Below, in pieces: positions 54,815 to 63,446 of a stretch of DNA of 64,000 nt (the stretch's first letter is position 1; each line of letters starts with the position of its first letter). A program made the translations under genes and the position numbers. The notes beneath the pieces were generated by a model that saw nothing but the letters and a program-made list of their open reading frames with translations, was not told the origin of the DNA and did no database searches. The stretch spans positions 124,001 to 188,000 of the forward strand of contig NZ_VLKJ01000006.1 of assembly GCF_007830315.1 (NCBI RefSeq), in the 5' to 3' direction. The stretch comes from Novosphingobium taihuense (GTDB lineage: Bacteria; Pseudomonadota; Alphaproteobacteria; Sphingomonadales; Sphingomonadaceae).

Positions 54815-56259
54815 GTGGTGCACTCCCTTGCGACCTGTACGTCATCGAACGGCAGGACGCGCGTGGCATCTCCCCTGCCCACGATCTGCCCCTGCTCGTG
54901 CCCCTTTCCTGCAACAAGGACGATGTCGTCGCGCCCGGCCTCGGCAATAGCGGCGGCAATCGCGGCGCGGCGATCCCCGATCTCGCGCGCCTTGTCATCA
55001 CATCCAGCCATTACAGCCGCGCGGATTTCCGCCGGGTCCTCGCCGCGCGCATTGTCATCCGTGACAATTACCAGATCAGAGCCTGCACAAGCCGCGCGCC
55101 CCATTTCCGGGCGCTTGCCGCCATCGCGGTCACCACCTGCGCCAAACACTGTGATCAGCCTGCCCTTGGTATGGGGCCGCAGCGCCGCAATTGCCGCTTC
55201 GATGGCATCGGGCGTATGCGCATAGTCGACGTAGACCGGCGCACCTGCGCGATTGATCGCCGCCCGCTCAAGCCGACCGCGAACCGGTTGCAGTCGACCG
55301 AGAGCATCGAATACCTTGTCAGCATCAGTCCCTGCGGCCATCGCCAGCCCTGCCGAGACCAGCGCATTGGCAGCCTGATAGGCGCCGATCAAAGGCAGGT
55401 TAATCTTGCGGGTCTTGCCTTCGAATTCGATCTCGAGCGTCTGCCCGAGTTGCGTGGGCGTACGGGCTAGCAGGCGGATCTCGGTCCCCTGCTCGCCCAC
55501 ACCGAGCAGCCGCAGACCCCGCCGGCGGACGTGCTCTACCGCCCGTTCAGACCATTCGTCGTCCATCCAGACGACGGCCGTGCCGCTCTCTTCCACGACA
55601 TGGTCGAACAGGCGCATCTTCGCCGCGAAATAGTCGTCCATCGTCGCATGATAATCGAGATGGTCGCGGCTGAGGTTGGTGAAGGCTCCGGCAACGACGC
55701 GCAGGCCTTCGTTGCGGTACTGCGAGAGGCCGTGGCTGGACGCTTCATAGGCGACGTGCGTCACGCCTTCACGAGCAAGACCGGTCATGTTCGAAAGGAA
55801 TGTCACTATGTCCGGCGTGGTGAGGCCGGTCGAGACACTTTCGTCTGCCGTGGTCACGCCAAGCGTGCCGATGGAAGCCGCAGAATATCCGGCCATCCGC
55901 CAGATCTGCCGCGTCATTTCGACGGTCGAGGTCTTGCCGTTCGTCCCGGTGACGGCGACAACCGTTTCGGGCACAGGCTGGAAGAAACGTGCAGCCAGCG
56001 CGGCAAAGGCACGGCGCGGCTCTTCGTCGGCAATGTGAACCGCGCCCTCGACTGTTGCCTGAGGCCGTGCAACGACCGCGACGGCCCCCGCCTTCACCGC
56101 ATCGGCAATGAAGTCCTCGCCGTTGAATCGCGTACCGGGAAATGCGCCAAACACCGTGCCGGGCGCCACCTTGCGATGGTCGATGGCAAAACCTGTGACG
56201 TTGGCATCGCCGTTCTCGACCGCGAAGCCCGCCGCATCGAGGATCGCGCCGAGCTTCAT
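54811..56259 (-). CDS. murE: UDP-N-acetylmuramoylalanyl-D-glutamate--2,6-diaminopimelate ligase
   Basis: Adds the third amino acid of the stem peptide, 482 residues. The P-loop GTNGKTST is at residues 105-112; YDAHTPD-type segment VDYAHTPDAIEAAI is near 343. The third-residue specificity motif, DNPR in meso-diaminopimelate enzymes, reads DNAR here (in TDDNARGEDPAEI): the key Arg is kept and Pro is replaced by Ala. meso-DAP is still the likely substrate for a Gram-negative cell wall. Four-base overlaps with ftsI and murF. Confidence 0.94.
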   Translation of the reverse strand: MKLGAILDAAGFAVENGDANVTGFAIDHRKVAPGTVFGAFPGTRFNGEDFIADAVKAGAVAVVARPQATVEGAVHIADEEPRRAFAALAARFFQPVPETVVAVTGTNGKTSTVEMTRQIWRMAGYSAASIGTLGVTTADESVSTGLTTPDIVTFLSNMTGLAREGVTHVAYEASSHGLSQYRNEGLRVVAGAFTNLSRDHLDYHATMDDYFAAKMRLFDHVVEESGTAVVWMDDEWSERAVEHVRRRGLRLLGVGEQGTEIRLLARTPTQLGQTLEIEFEGKTRKINLPLIGAYQAANALVSAGLAMAAGTDADKVFDALGRLQPVRGRLERAAINRAGAPVYVDYAHTPDAIEAAIAALRPHTKGRLITVFGAGGDRDGGKRPEMGRAACAGSDLVIVTDDNARGEDPAEIRAAVMAGCDDKAREIGDRRAAIAAAIAEAGRDDIVLVAGKGHEQGQIVGRGDATRVLPFDDVQVARECTT

Positions 56260-58001
56260 TCACCTTCTCCGTTGCCGACGAGCGGCGAAAGATCTGAAAT
56301 GTCGATGTCGCGCGTATCGTCTGGCACGACACCAAGGAACGGTCCGATGCGAGGCACCACGCGCCCCACGATCGGCGCGGCGTTCCATGCAGCAGTGCGC
56401 TGATAGGAGGTGGCCGCTGTGCCCTTGGGTTCGTCGAGCATGGCAATCACCACGTAGCGCGGCTTGTCCATCGGGAACGCGGCGGCAAAGGTCGCGACGA
56501 GCGAGGTGCGGTTGTAGCCGCCCTTTCCACCTGGCTTCTCCGCCGAGCCTGTCTTGCCGCCAACCCGGAAGCCTGCGGCATTGGCGGTCTTGCCAGTGCC
56601 ATCGACCACAATCATCCGCAGCAGCTGGCGCATGCGCGCGCTGGTCGAAGCCTTGTACACCCGGCGGCCCTCTGGGATCTGTGTCGGCTCACGCTTGAAC
56701 AGGGTTGCGGGCCGCCAGATGCCGCCGTTGACCATAGCTGCATAGGCGGCGGCGAGGTGCAACGGGGTGACAGCGATGCCGTGGCCGTAGCTGACCGTCA
56801 TGGTTGTGATCCGGGCCCACTCGCCGGTCTTCTCGTGCCCGCGCGGCCAGAGCGGGAAGCCGCGCGCGGGCAGTTCGATGTAGGGCCGCTCGTTCATGCC
56901 GAGAGCCGCCATCGTCTTCTTGAGCGCAGGTCCGCCAAGCTTGTCGGCCACTTGCGCGGTAACGATGTTCGAGGAATGAATCAGCGCCTCGGGCACGTTC
57001 AGCGATGCCCCGAAGCTGTGGCTGTCACGAATGCGGAACCCGCCGATTTCGAGCGGCCGATCGGAGGGATAGCGCACCGAAAGATCGGTCACCACGCCAG
57101 CATCGATCGCGGCGGCAATCGAGAGCGGCTTGAACGTGGAGCCCAGTTCGTAGACCTGGTTGGTGACCTTGTTGAACACAAGGTTGTTCAGCGCCTTGTC
57201 GGAGCGGTTCGGGTTGAAGGATGGCAGGGAGGCAAGCGCGATGACTTCGCCGGTATCCACGTCGAGGATCACACCAGCGGCGCCCTTGGCCTCGGTTTCC
57301 AGCATGCCGCGTCCGAGTTCGTCCTCAAGCGCGCCTTGCGCCCGCATGTCGATCGACAGTGCTACCGGCTGGCCGCGCTGCGCCGGATCAAGGAGCTGCT
57401 TCTCAAGCACCTGCTCCATTCCAACGTGGCCGTGGCCTTCGCTGTCGACATAGCCCAAAACGTGCGCTCCCAGCGATCCCTGCGGATAGTAGCGCTGGTT
57501 CTCGCGCGGGAATTCAAGAGCGGGCTCGCCCAGCGCAAATATGCGGTTCGCCTCTTCGGGCATGACCCGCTGGCGAAGGTAGCTCGGCTTGTCGGACTTC
57601 AACCGGCGAAGGAGATCGTTGTAGTCCGCGTCGGGAAAGATCGTGAGTAGCGCCCTGGCCACTTCCTCGGGCGATTTGACCAGTGGCGATCCGTTCTCGC
57701 CGAACGCTTTCGGATTGTACCACAGAGCGTAGGACGGAAACGCACGGGCCAGCGGAACGCCATTGCGATCCGTGATCTCGCCGCGCGGGGGCAGAAGCGC
57801 CTCGGCCAACGAGCGCCGCTCGGGCGCGCCCTCGAAGAAGCCCAGCTGGGCAATGCGGGCAAGCGCGGCAAAGCCGAAGAACAGGATGAAGCCTGCTACC
57901 ACCAACGCGCGCACCTTGGCCTCAACCAGCGAGCGCTGTCGAACATTGGCCAGCTTGACGCGGCCCGAGGCGATGGCGGCGGAGGCGGTGAGTGCGTTCA
58001 C
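56256..58001 (-). CDS. ftsI: Peptidoglycan transpeptidase FtsI (PBP3)
   Basis: Septal class B penicillin-binding protein, 581 residues. A transmembrane helix lies at about 31-50, then the pedestal domain (RGEITDRNGVPLA), and the transpeptidase domain with the active-site Ser288-x-x-Lys291 in GSTFKPL, the SSN motif in IHSSNIVTA and KTGS in GGKTGSAEKPG. No signs of inactivation. It overlaps ftsL upstream by four bases. Confidence 0.96.
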   Translation of the reverse strand: MNALTASAAIASGRVKLANVRQRSLVEAKVRALVVAGFILFFGFAALARIAQLGFFEGAPERRSLAEALLPPRGEITDRNGVPLARAFPSYALWYNPKAFGENGSPLVKSPEEVARALLTIFPDADYNDLLRRLKSDKPSYLRQRVMPEEANRIFALGEPALEFPRENQRYYPQGSLGAHVLGYVDSEGHGHVGMEQVLEKQLLDPAQRGQPVALSIDMRAQGALEDELGRGMLETEAKGAAGVILDVDTGEVIALASLPSFNPNRSDKALNNLVFNKVTNQVYELGSTFKPLSIAAAIDAGVVTDLSVRYPSDRPLEIGGFRIRDSHSFGASLNVPEALIHSSNIVTAQVADKLGGPALKKTMAALGMNERPYIELPARGFPLWPRGHEKTGEWARITTMTVSYGHGIAVTPLHLAAAYAAMVNGGIWRPATLFKREPTQIPEGRRVYKASTSARMRQLLRMIVVDGTGKTANAAGFRVGGKTGSAEKPGGKGGYNRTSLVATFAAAFPMDKPRYVVIAMLDEPKGTAATSYQRTAAWNAAPIVGRVVPRIGPFLGVVPDDTRDIDISDLSPLVGNGEGE

Positions 58002-58768
58002 CGGGCTGCCTTAGCCTCCTTGCCCTTTGCGGCGCGAGGGGCCGCAGGCGACTTGTCCTTCTTCGGGGCCGACTTATCCGCAGTTGCGACAGCCTTGGCC
58101 TTGGGCTTGGCCTTGTCCGCTTTGGCGACTGCAGGCTTTTCCTTGGCAGTCTTGGAAACCTTGGCCTCGACCTTCTTCGCTGGGCGCTCCTTGTCCGACG
58201 CGGTTTCCTTGCGCACGGGTCCACGCGGCCGAGCATCGACCACTTTGCCCAGCCGGTCCTTCAGTGTCTCGACCGCCTCGTCATGCGCCACCTTGCGGGA
58301 GGGACGATCGTCGCGGGAGTCATCCTCGTCAGAGACTGCGACAACCTTGCGATCGTTGCTTGCCAGAACCTTGCCAGTCAGCGGAGAGACCATCGCGGGA
58401 AACGCTGCCGATGCGATCACGCTGTCATCCACACTGGCCACGCGGATCGGCGCAGGCGCATCGGGTCGTGATGGCAGGCTCAGTTCGGCAAGTTGGCGTT
58501 CGCCTTCGAGGTACTGGCTGGCATTCGGCGCGGTGTAGCCGAACTCGACGTCGTTCCAGGTCTTGAGTTGCTGCTGGTTGGAGCGGGTCTCGAATTCGGT
58601 CTCGAGATACATTTTCTCCTGCTTCAGCGCGACGATACGCGCTTCGGCATGATGGATCTGGCTGCGCAGCGCGTTGACGCGGAACGCCAGCACCATGACC
58701 AGCGCCAGGCACAGGCCGAGCAAAACCAGCCACCCGATCGAGCGCAGGCGGCTTGCCGTCGTGATCAT
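57998..58768 (-). CDS. ftsL: FtsL-like divisome protein with long Lys/Ala-rich tail
   Basis: A 256-residue bitopic protein between rsmH and ftsI, the FtsL position. A transmembrane helix at about 11-30 is followed by the periplasmic coiled coil ([20 protein letters not shown]) and a short conserved region ([16 protein letters not shown]). Residues about 150-256 form a strongly basic, repetitive tail rich in Lys, Ala, Pro and Asp. Most FtsL proteins are about 100-150 residues, so the tail is an addition. It overlaps rsmH and ftsI by four bases. Confidence 0.85.
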   Translation of the reverse strand: MITTASRLRSIGWLVLLGLCLALVMVLAFRVNALRSQIHHAEARIVALKQEKMYLETEFETRSNQQQLKTWNDVEFGYTAPNASQYLEGERQLAELSLPSRPDAPAPIRVASVDDSVIASAAFPAMVSPLTGKVLASNDRKVVAVSDEDDSRDDRPSRKVAHDEAVETLKDRLGKVVDARPRGPVRKETASDKERPAKKVEAKVSKTAKEKPAVAKADKAKPKAKAVATADKSAPKKDKSPAAPRAAKGKEAKAAR

Positions 58769-59751
58769 GCCGCAGCCCTCCCTGCACCGCTGCGCGCCGG
58801 CGCCGTGGTCCGTTCGGCCCAGCGCAACGTGGCAGAGCGGGCGCGCGGGTTGCGCTCCTCTTCCTCGGGCGTCGGGCGGATCGCGGACGAAGGCTTGGCG
58901 AAGACAGGTTCCACGCGGGAAGTCACCTGCGGCAGATGGCGCGAACCTGCAGGCACGGCCCCTGCCGCCTCGCGGAGGAACTGCTTGACGATGCGGTCCT
59001 CAAGGCTGTGGAAGCTCACCACCGCAATCCGGCCGCCGGGCACGAGCACTTTCTCCGCAGCGGCAAGGCCAGCGATCAGTTCGTCCAGTTCGCCGTTCAC
59101 GTGGATGCGTACCGCCTGGAAGCTGCGCGTCGCCGGGTCCTTCTGCGCCTTGGGGCCCTTGATGTCCGGGCGATAGCCGAGCGCCTTGCGCACGACGTTG
59201 GCGAATTGTCCGGTCGTGGTCAGCGGGCGGGCAGCGACGATGGCGCGGGCAATCCGGCGCGACTGGCGTTCTTCGCCATAGCGGTAGAGAACGTCCGCTA
59301 TATCCCCCTCGTCTGCTTCATTCAGGAAATCCGCCGCACTTGGACCGTCCTGTGACATTCGCATGTCTAACGGACCGTCTGACGAGAAGGCAAATCCGCG
59401 CCCCGGCTGATCAAGCTGCATTGAGCTCACTCCGATGTCGAACACGACGCCCTGAACGCCCGCAATTCCGGCTTCTGCAAGTCCCTCGGCGAGTTCGGAA
59501 AAGCGGCGTGCGTGGAGGACCAGCCGTGGATCTTTTCCACAGGTTTCTCCCCAGAGCTTTCCCGCGGCGATAGCATCGGGATCACGATCGAACGCATGGA
59601 CCGTCGCGCCCGATTCCAGCAACCGGCGAGTGTAGCCGCCGGCACCGAACGTCGCGTCGACAATAAGATCGCCCGGCTTTGGATCGAGCGCGTCGACCAC
59701 CTCTTCGAGCAGCACGGGAATGTGCGGGGCCTTGGCAGGAACAGCGTTCAC
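58765..59751 (-). CDS. rsmH: 16S rRNA (cytosine1402-N4)-methyltransferase RsmH
   Basis: SAM-dependent methyltransferase acting on 16S rRNA C1402, 328 residues. The GTG at 59751 overlaps the mraZ stop (GTGA). The SAM motif is [16 protein letters not shown] near residues 30-45, and [33 protein letters not shown] and [14 protein letters not shown] are family signatures. It is conserved as the second dcw gene. Confidence 0.96.
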   Translation of the reverse strand: MNAVPAKAPHIPVLLEEVVDALDPKPGDLIVDATFGAGGYTRRLLESGATVHAFDRDPDAIAAGKLWGETCGKDPRLVLHARRFSELAEGLAEAGIAGVQGVVFDIGVSSMQLDQPGRGFAFSSDGPLDMRMSQDGPSAADFLNEADEGDIADVLYRYGEERQSRRIARAIVAARPLTTTGQFANVVRKALGYRPDIKGPKAQKDPATRSFQAVRIHVNGELDELIAGLAAAEKVLVPGGRIAVVSFHSLEDRIVKQFLREAAGAVPAGSRHLPQVTSRVEPVFAKPSSAIRPTPEEEERNPRARSATLRWAERTTAPARSGAGRAAA

Positions 59752-60245
59752 TTGCGCTTCCCCTTTGCAGCTTCGGCCATCTTGGCACGGCAACCAGCTT
59801 GTGCACCGGCCCATGCCTCGCCCTGCTCGAACAAGATGCTCGGATTCCAGATGGTGATCTGGCGACCACCCCCGTGGAAGTAGAGGCCATCCTCCACCTT
59901 CCCCAATTCTGACAGATAATCGGGCAGGACGAACCGGCCGCTTTCGTCGAAGCTGGCGCGGTAGAAGCCGTAGACCTGACCTTCGGCAGCATCGCGGTCA
60001 AAATCGAGGCCGAGGCGCAACTTCTTCTCTTCCTCGCGGTCGATCTCCGCTGCGAAGTCGGCAAGGCGGGACAGGCCGAATCCGGTCAGACAGGGCAGAC
60101 GGGGATGCTTGTCGAGGCAGAGGATGCGCTGATTGGCCGAGGCAGTGTAGATATCGGAGCGGAAGTCGGCAGGCAGGACGAAGCGGCCCTTTTCGCCACG
60201 CGGCGAAAAGCCCTGTCCCACCAGATTTACCGGCCCTCCCGTCAC
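59748..60245 (-). CDS. mraZ: Transcriptional regulator MraZ
   Basis: DNA-binding regulator of the dcw cluster, 165 residues. It has two AbrB-like (SpoVT) repeats, each with a GRFVLP core: [14 protein letters not shown] (about residues 18-31) and [14 protein letters not shown] (about 105-118). The GTG at 60245 is taken as the start; a GTG at 60221 is an alternative and neither has a strong ribosome binding site. It should bind repeats in its own promoter region (see 60366-60405). Confidence 0.9.
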   Translation of the reverse strand: MTGGPVNLVGQGFSPRGEKGRFVLPADFRSDIYTASANQRILCLDKHPRLPCLTGFGLSRLADFAAEIDREEEKKLRLGLDFDRDAAEGQVYGFYRASFDESGRFVLPDYLSELGKVEDGLYFHGGGRQITIWNPSILFEQGEAWAGAQAGCRAKMAEAAKGKRK

Positions 60246-60365
60246 GCCTGGACACCCCGCTCGTGGACGCGCGCTCCTTCGCTCGGCCCTGCACCATCGC
60301 GCAAAGCCGACTCATCCCCCGCGGATGCGAATGGAAACTCGTCCCGATAGACACATTACTAACGC

Positions 60366-60405
60366 GGGACCGGGCGGGCGAAAAGGGGAAAATGCGGGAA
60401 AATGC
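60366..60405 (-). promoter_or_regulatory. mraZ: Possible MraZ operator, four GGG motifs at 10-bp spacing
   Basis: On the + strand GGG occurs at 60366, 60376, 60386 and 60396, exactly 10 bp apart, and GGGAAAATGC is a perfect tandem repeat at 60386-60395 and 60396-60405. MraZ of E. coli binds TGGGN direct repeats with 10-bp periodicity before mraZ. Here the motif is on the strand opposite to transcription. Positions 60246-60569 contain no gene; they hold this element, a small palindrome at 60450-60460 and presumably the dcw promoter. Confidence 0.55.
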
Positions 60406-60449
60406 GGACTAGTTATGATTCCGTAGCATTTTTTCCGCACCTTACCGTG

Positions 60450-60460
60450 ATGGTAACCAT
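60450..60460. repeat. Short palindrome upstream of mraZ
   Basis: ATGGT-A-ACCAT, a perfect 5-bp inverted repeat with one central base, 205 bases before the mraZ start. It could be a regulator site for the dcw promoter. Nothing else identifies it. Confidence 0.3.
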
Positions 60461-60569
60461 AACTTGCCTCAATTCGCGGCAACAGAATCCTCGAGAATCC
60501 AAGACTTGTCCAGCGCAGGGATAGCCCCGCCCGGATCTGACCCGTGTTTTCCCGCACCGAAGCGGGAGT

Positions 60570-61289
60570 TCAGTCGGCAAATGTTTCGCCGAGCAGGTCG
60601 GAAAGCGCGGATTCGCGCGACTGCGGGCTATCGGATGCTTCAAGCACCGCAGCATCTGCCACGAGGACGGCCCGCCCTTTCCCGACCTCGCACCGGGCGA
60701 TGAGGCCGTCCGGCGTGATGGAACAGCGGGAGTCTATCCCACCAGTTCTCGGTCGGAAGGCACCAGCAAGGTTCACCGGAACGTGCTCGCCCGCGCTTTC
60801 CCGCAAACCTGCAGGCTGGTGCTCATCGAATTGCAGTTCCAGTCCCCATCGCCCAAGGATCGGTGACACCAGCGCCACGTCCTGCGGCCTGCGACGGTCT
60901 CCAAGGGCAAAGGCACTTTCCTGCGTCAGCATCGGGTCGGCAAACATCAGCAAATGCCCGCCCTGCCGCACCCAGGTGTCGAGCGCGACGTTCTCTTCGG
61001 GCATGAGCGGTCGGGGTTGCGCGATGACCAGCGCTTCGATGCGGGAAATATGCAACAGCGTATCGAGCGGGACCAGATGCCCATGCCGCTCCAGCACGGC
61101 TCTGGCCCAGTGAGCCTGCTGCGGCCCATCAACCAGGCCCTTGAGATCGCCAGCCTCATTCCAGACGATCGGCAGGCTGGTAAAGAGGCCCAACGACCGT
61201 TCGTCGGGCTTGCTTCGTCCAACCATCGCCCACAGCGTAGCCGAGGCAACGACAGCGATCAGCAAGAGGATCAGAAAACGGCGGCCCAT
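60570..61289 (-). CDS. Membrane-anchored GldG/DUF4350-like protein
   Basis: A 239-residue protein with an N-terminal hydrophobic anchor (residues about 4-24) and a soluble domain that resembles DUF4350 / GldG-type ABC-associated domains: LPIVWNE..., a segment EENVALDTWVRQGGHLLMFADP typical of that class, and a final strand region GKGRAVLVADAAVLE. No catalytic motif is visible. It starts six bases after the next gene upstream, a small membrane protein, suggesting a two-gene unit. Family placement is moderate. Confidence 0.62.
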   Translation of the reverse strand: MGRRFLILLLIAVVASATLWAMVGRSKPDERSLGLFTSLPIVWNEAGDLKGLVDGPQQAHWARAVLERHGHLVPLDTLLHISRIEALVIAQPRPLMPEENVALDTWVRQGGHLLMFADPMLTQESAFALGDRRRPQDVALVSPILGRWGLELQFDEHQPAGLRESAGEHVPVNLAGAFRPRTGGIDSRCSITPDGLIARCEVGKGRAVLVADAAVLEASDSPQSRESALSDLLGETFAD

Positions 61290-61295
61290 CGCCGA

Positions 61296-61694
61296 TCAGT
61301 TCTCTGGCGCATTCACCGTGGGCGGGGCTGCGGGCGGAGGAGCCGGCGAAATCGAGACCGTCGGCTTTTCCTTGGCGGTCACCGGCAGTTGCGGGGCCAC
61401 GCCCATATCGGCGAGAGGGTCCTTGGCCGAAGTCTCGCTCGCCTGCGCGGCAGGGGCAGCCGTGTTGACCGCGCTCGCATCAATGTACTTCGCCCGGTCC
61501 ATGATGACGTTGGCAAGGCTGACAAGCAGGAGCATCCCGGCAAGACCGAATAGTCCGACCTGCAGCCGGTGCACAGCCTGAGCCCGCAATTCCCGCGTCG
61601 TCGGCGGCACGTGGGCCAGCGCGCTCGCAGCAGCCATTTCCGCCTCGGTCGGAGGGGGAGCCGGTCGTGCAGCGGGGAAGCCGAACATTGCCAT
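61296..61694 (-). CDS. Small membrane-anchored protein, unknown
   Basis: A 132-residue protein with a Pro-rich N-terminus (PAARPAPPP), one hydrophobic helix (about 46-64; QVGLFGLAGMLLLVSLANVIM) and a Pro/Ala/Thr-rich C-terminal tail that would be periplasmic. I recognise no family. It lies 14 bases after the cysteine synthase stop and six bases before the GldG-like gene, same strand. Confidence 0.65.
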   Translation of the reverse strand: MAMFGFPAARPAPPPTEAEMAAASALAHVPPTTRELRAQAVHRLQVGLFGLAGMLLLVSLANVIMDRAKYIDASAVNTAAPAAQASETSAKDPLADMGVAPQLPVTAKEKPTVSISPAPPPAAPPTVNAPEN

Positions 61695-61708
61695 CGTGGC
61701 AGTCTAGC

Positions 61709-62704
61709 CTATTGCTCCAGCCAAGGGAACACCGGCAGATTCTTGGCCCTGAGCCACTCTGGATTGTAGAGCGACGAGAGGTAGCGGAAGCCCGTATCGC
61801 ACAGGATCGTCGCCACGCGGCTGCCCTTGCCCAACTGCTTGGCCAACGCCACCGCGCCTGCCACGTTGATCCCGCTAGACAGGCCAAGGCACAGGCCTTC
61901 GTCCGCCAGCAGCCGCTCGACCCAGTAGAGCCCTTCCTCGTCCGAGATGCGGAACTGCGTGTCGATCGGCGCACCTTCCAGATTGGCGGTGATGCGTCCC
62001 TGCCCGATGCCCTCGGCTACCGAAGACCCCTCCGCCTTCAACTCGCCATTGGCGTAATAATTATAGAGCGCCGCGCCGTGCGGGTCGGTCAGCGCAATGG
62101 TCACGTTCTCGTCAAAGGCCTTTAGCCCCAGCCCCGTGCCCGCAATCGTCCCGCCAGTGCCTGCAGCGCAAGTAAAGCCATCGATGCGGCGCTCCATCTG
62201 CTCCCAGATCTCGGGCGCAGTGCTTTCGATATGGGCGCGGCGATTGGCGATGTTGTCGAACTGGTTGGCCCAGACCGCACCTTCTGTCTCCTCGGCAATC
62301 CGGCGTGAGGTATGGACGAAGTGCCCCGGGTTCGAGAACGGCGCGGCCGGCACCAGCACCAGCTCAGCCCGCAGCGCGCGCAGCGTGTCCATCTTCTCGC
62401 GCGATTGCGTTTCGGGCATGACGATGACCGACTTGTAGCCACGCGCATTGGCGACCAGCGCAAGGCCGATGCCGGTATTGCCCGCCGTGCCTTCCACGAT
62501 CGTCCCGCCGGGCTTCAGCACGCCCCGCTCCTCGGCATCGCGCACGATCCACAGCGCCGCGCGGTCCTTCACCGATGCGCCGGGATTGGCAAACTCGCAC
62601 TTGCCGTAGATCTCGGCCCCTGCCGCCTCGCTCGGCCCTTTCAGCAGGACGAGCGGCGTGTTGCCGATGAGCGAAATAGTATCGGGTGCAATCGAAGGAG
62701 CCAT
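61709..62704 (-). CDS. Cysteine synthase / O-acetylserine sulfhydrylase family
   Basis: PLP-dependent beta-family enzyme, 331 residues from the second of two adjacent ATGs at 62704 (GGGG six bases upstream). The PLP lysine is Lys46 in NPGASVKDRAALW, the substrate loop EGTAGNTGIGLA is near 75, and the phosphate-binding Gly loop is CAAGTGGTIAGTGLGL. It most likely makes cysteine from O-acetylserine, though cystathionine beta-synthase-like relatives share these motifs. Confidence 0.9.
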   Translation of the reverse strand: MAPSIAPDTISLIGNTPLVLLKGPSEAAGAEIYGKCEFANPGASVKDRAALWIVRDAEERGVLKPGGTIVEGTAGNTGIGLALVANARGYKSVIVMPETQSREKMDTLRALRAELVLVPAAPFSNPGHFVHTSRRIAEETEGAVWANQFDNIANRRAHIESTAPEIWEQMERRIDGFTCAAGTGGTIAGTGLGLKAFDENVTIALTDPHGAALYNYYANGELKAEGSSVAEGIGQGRITANLEGAPIDTQFRISDEEGLYWVERLLADEGLCLGLSSGINVAGAVALAKQLGKGSRVATILCDTGFRYLSSLYNPEWLRAKNLPVFPWLEQ

Positions 62705-62783
62705 CATGCGCCCCGAGTTAGGGGCACTTCGCGCAAATGCCAACGAATTTGCGCTTTGGGTGCGCCAAGCCCTGCTCGCAATG

Positions 62784-63446
62784 CTATTCGCGTCCGGCGC
62801 GGATTGCCCCGCCACCTGCAAACGGCGCAACGGCGATGGCCACCAGACTGCACGCCCCCAGCAGCATCAGTCCGCCCTCGCCCCCCGGCTGCAAGGACCC
62901 TGCGCCAAAGATCAGCAGCGGCACTGCCAACGGTATCGCCAGCAACCCGCCCAGCGCGGCCCCGGCACGCAACCCGGCAGTCAAAGCTGCAATGGTTACG
63001 CCAATTGCCGCCAGCCCCGGCGTGCCGAGCAGAAGCCCCACCTCCACCGTCCAAAGCTGCTGCGCATCAAGCGAGAGCAGCCCCGCCGAAATCGGCGCGG
63101 CCAACATCAGCGGAACCCCAAAGCTCAGCCAGTGGGCAACTATCCGCACCAGAATGAGCGCTTCTTCGGAAATCCCGCGCAAGGCCCACTGGTCGAACAT
63201 GCCCGCTTCCACGTCCGGCTCGACCAACCTGTCCAGCGGCAGGATCGCTGCCAGCAGCGCCGCCACCCAGATCACCCCCGCCCCGGTCCGCGCCAGCAAC
63301 CGCGCGTCCGGCCCCACCGCAAAGGGAAACAGCATCGCCACGGCAAGGAAGAACAGCAGCGGCAACACTGCGCCGCCACGGCCCTGAGCGCCTCGTGTGA
63401 GCAGCACCAGATCGCGCACGAAGATAGGCCACAACTTGCGGATCAC
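62784..63446 (-). CDS. ccmB: Heme exporter membrane protein CcmB
   Basis: Membrane subunit of the CcmAB(CDE) transporter used in system I cytochrome c maturation, 220 residues and six hydrophobic helices. Family features include the N-terminal FVRDLVLLTRG, LLFFLAVAMLFPFAVGP and the DVEAGMFDQW segment. Its ATG overlaps the ccmA stop by four bases. The other ccm genes are outside the window. Confidence 0.92.
   Translation of the reverse strand: MIRKLWPIFVRDLVLLTRGAQGRGGAVLPLLFFLAVAMLFPFAVGPDARLLARTGAGVIWVAALLAAILPLDRLVEPDVEAGMFDQWALRGISEEALILVRIVAHWLSFGVPLMLAAPISAGLLSLDAQQLWTVEVGLLLGTPGLAAIGVTIAALTAGLRAGAALGGLLAIPLAVPLLIFGAGSLQPGGEGGLMLLGACSLVAIAVAPFAGGGAIRAGRE

Noticed and set aside
60450..60460. 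ATGGTAACCAT palindrome taken as a CtrA or LexA site
   Set aside because: It matches neither TTAA-N7-TTAA nor GTTC-N7-GTTC; kept only as an unnamed repeat.
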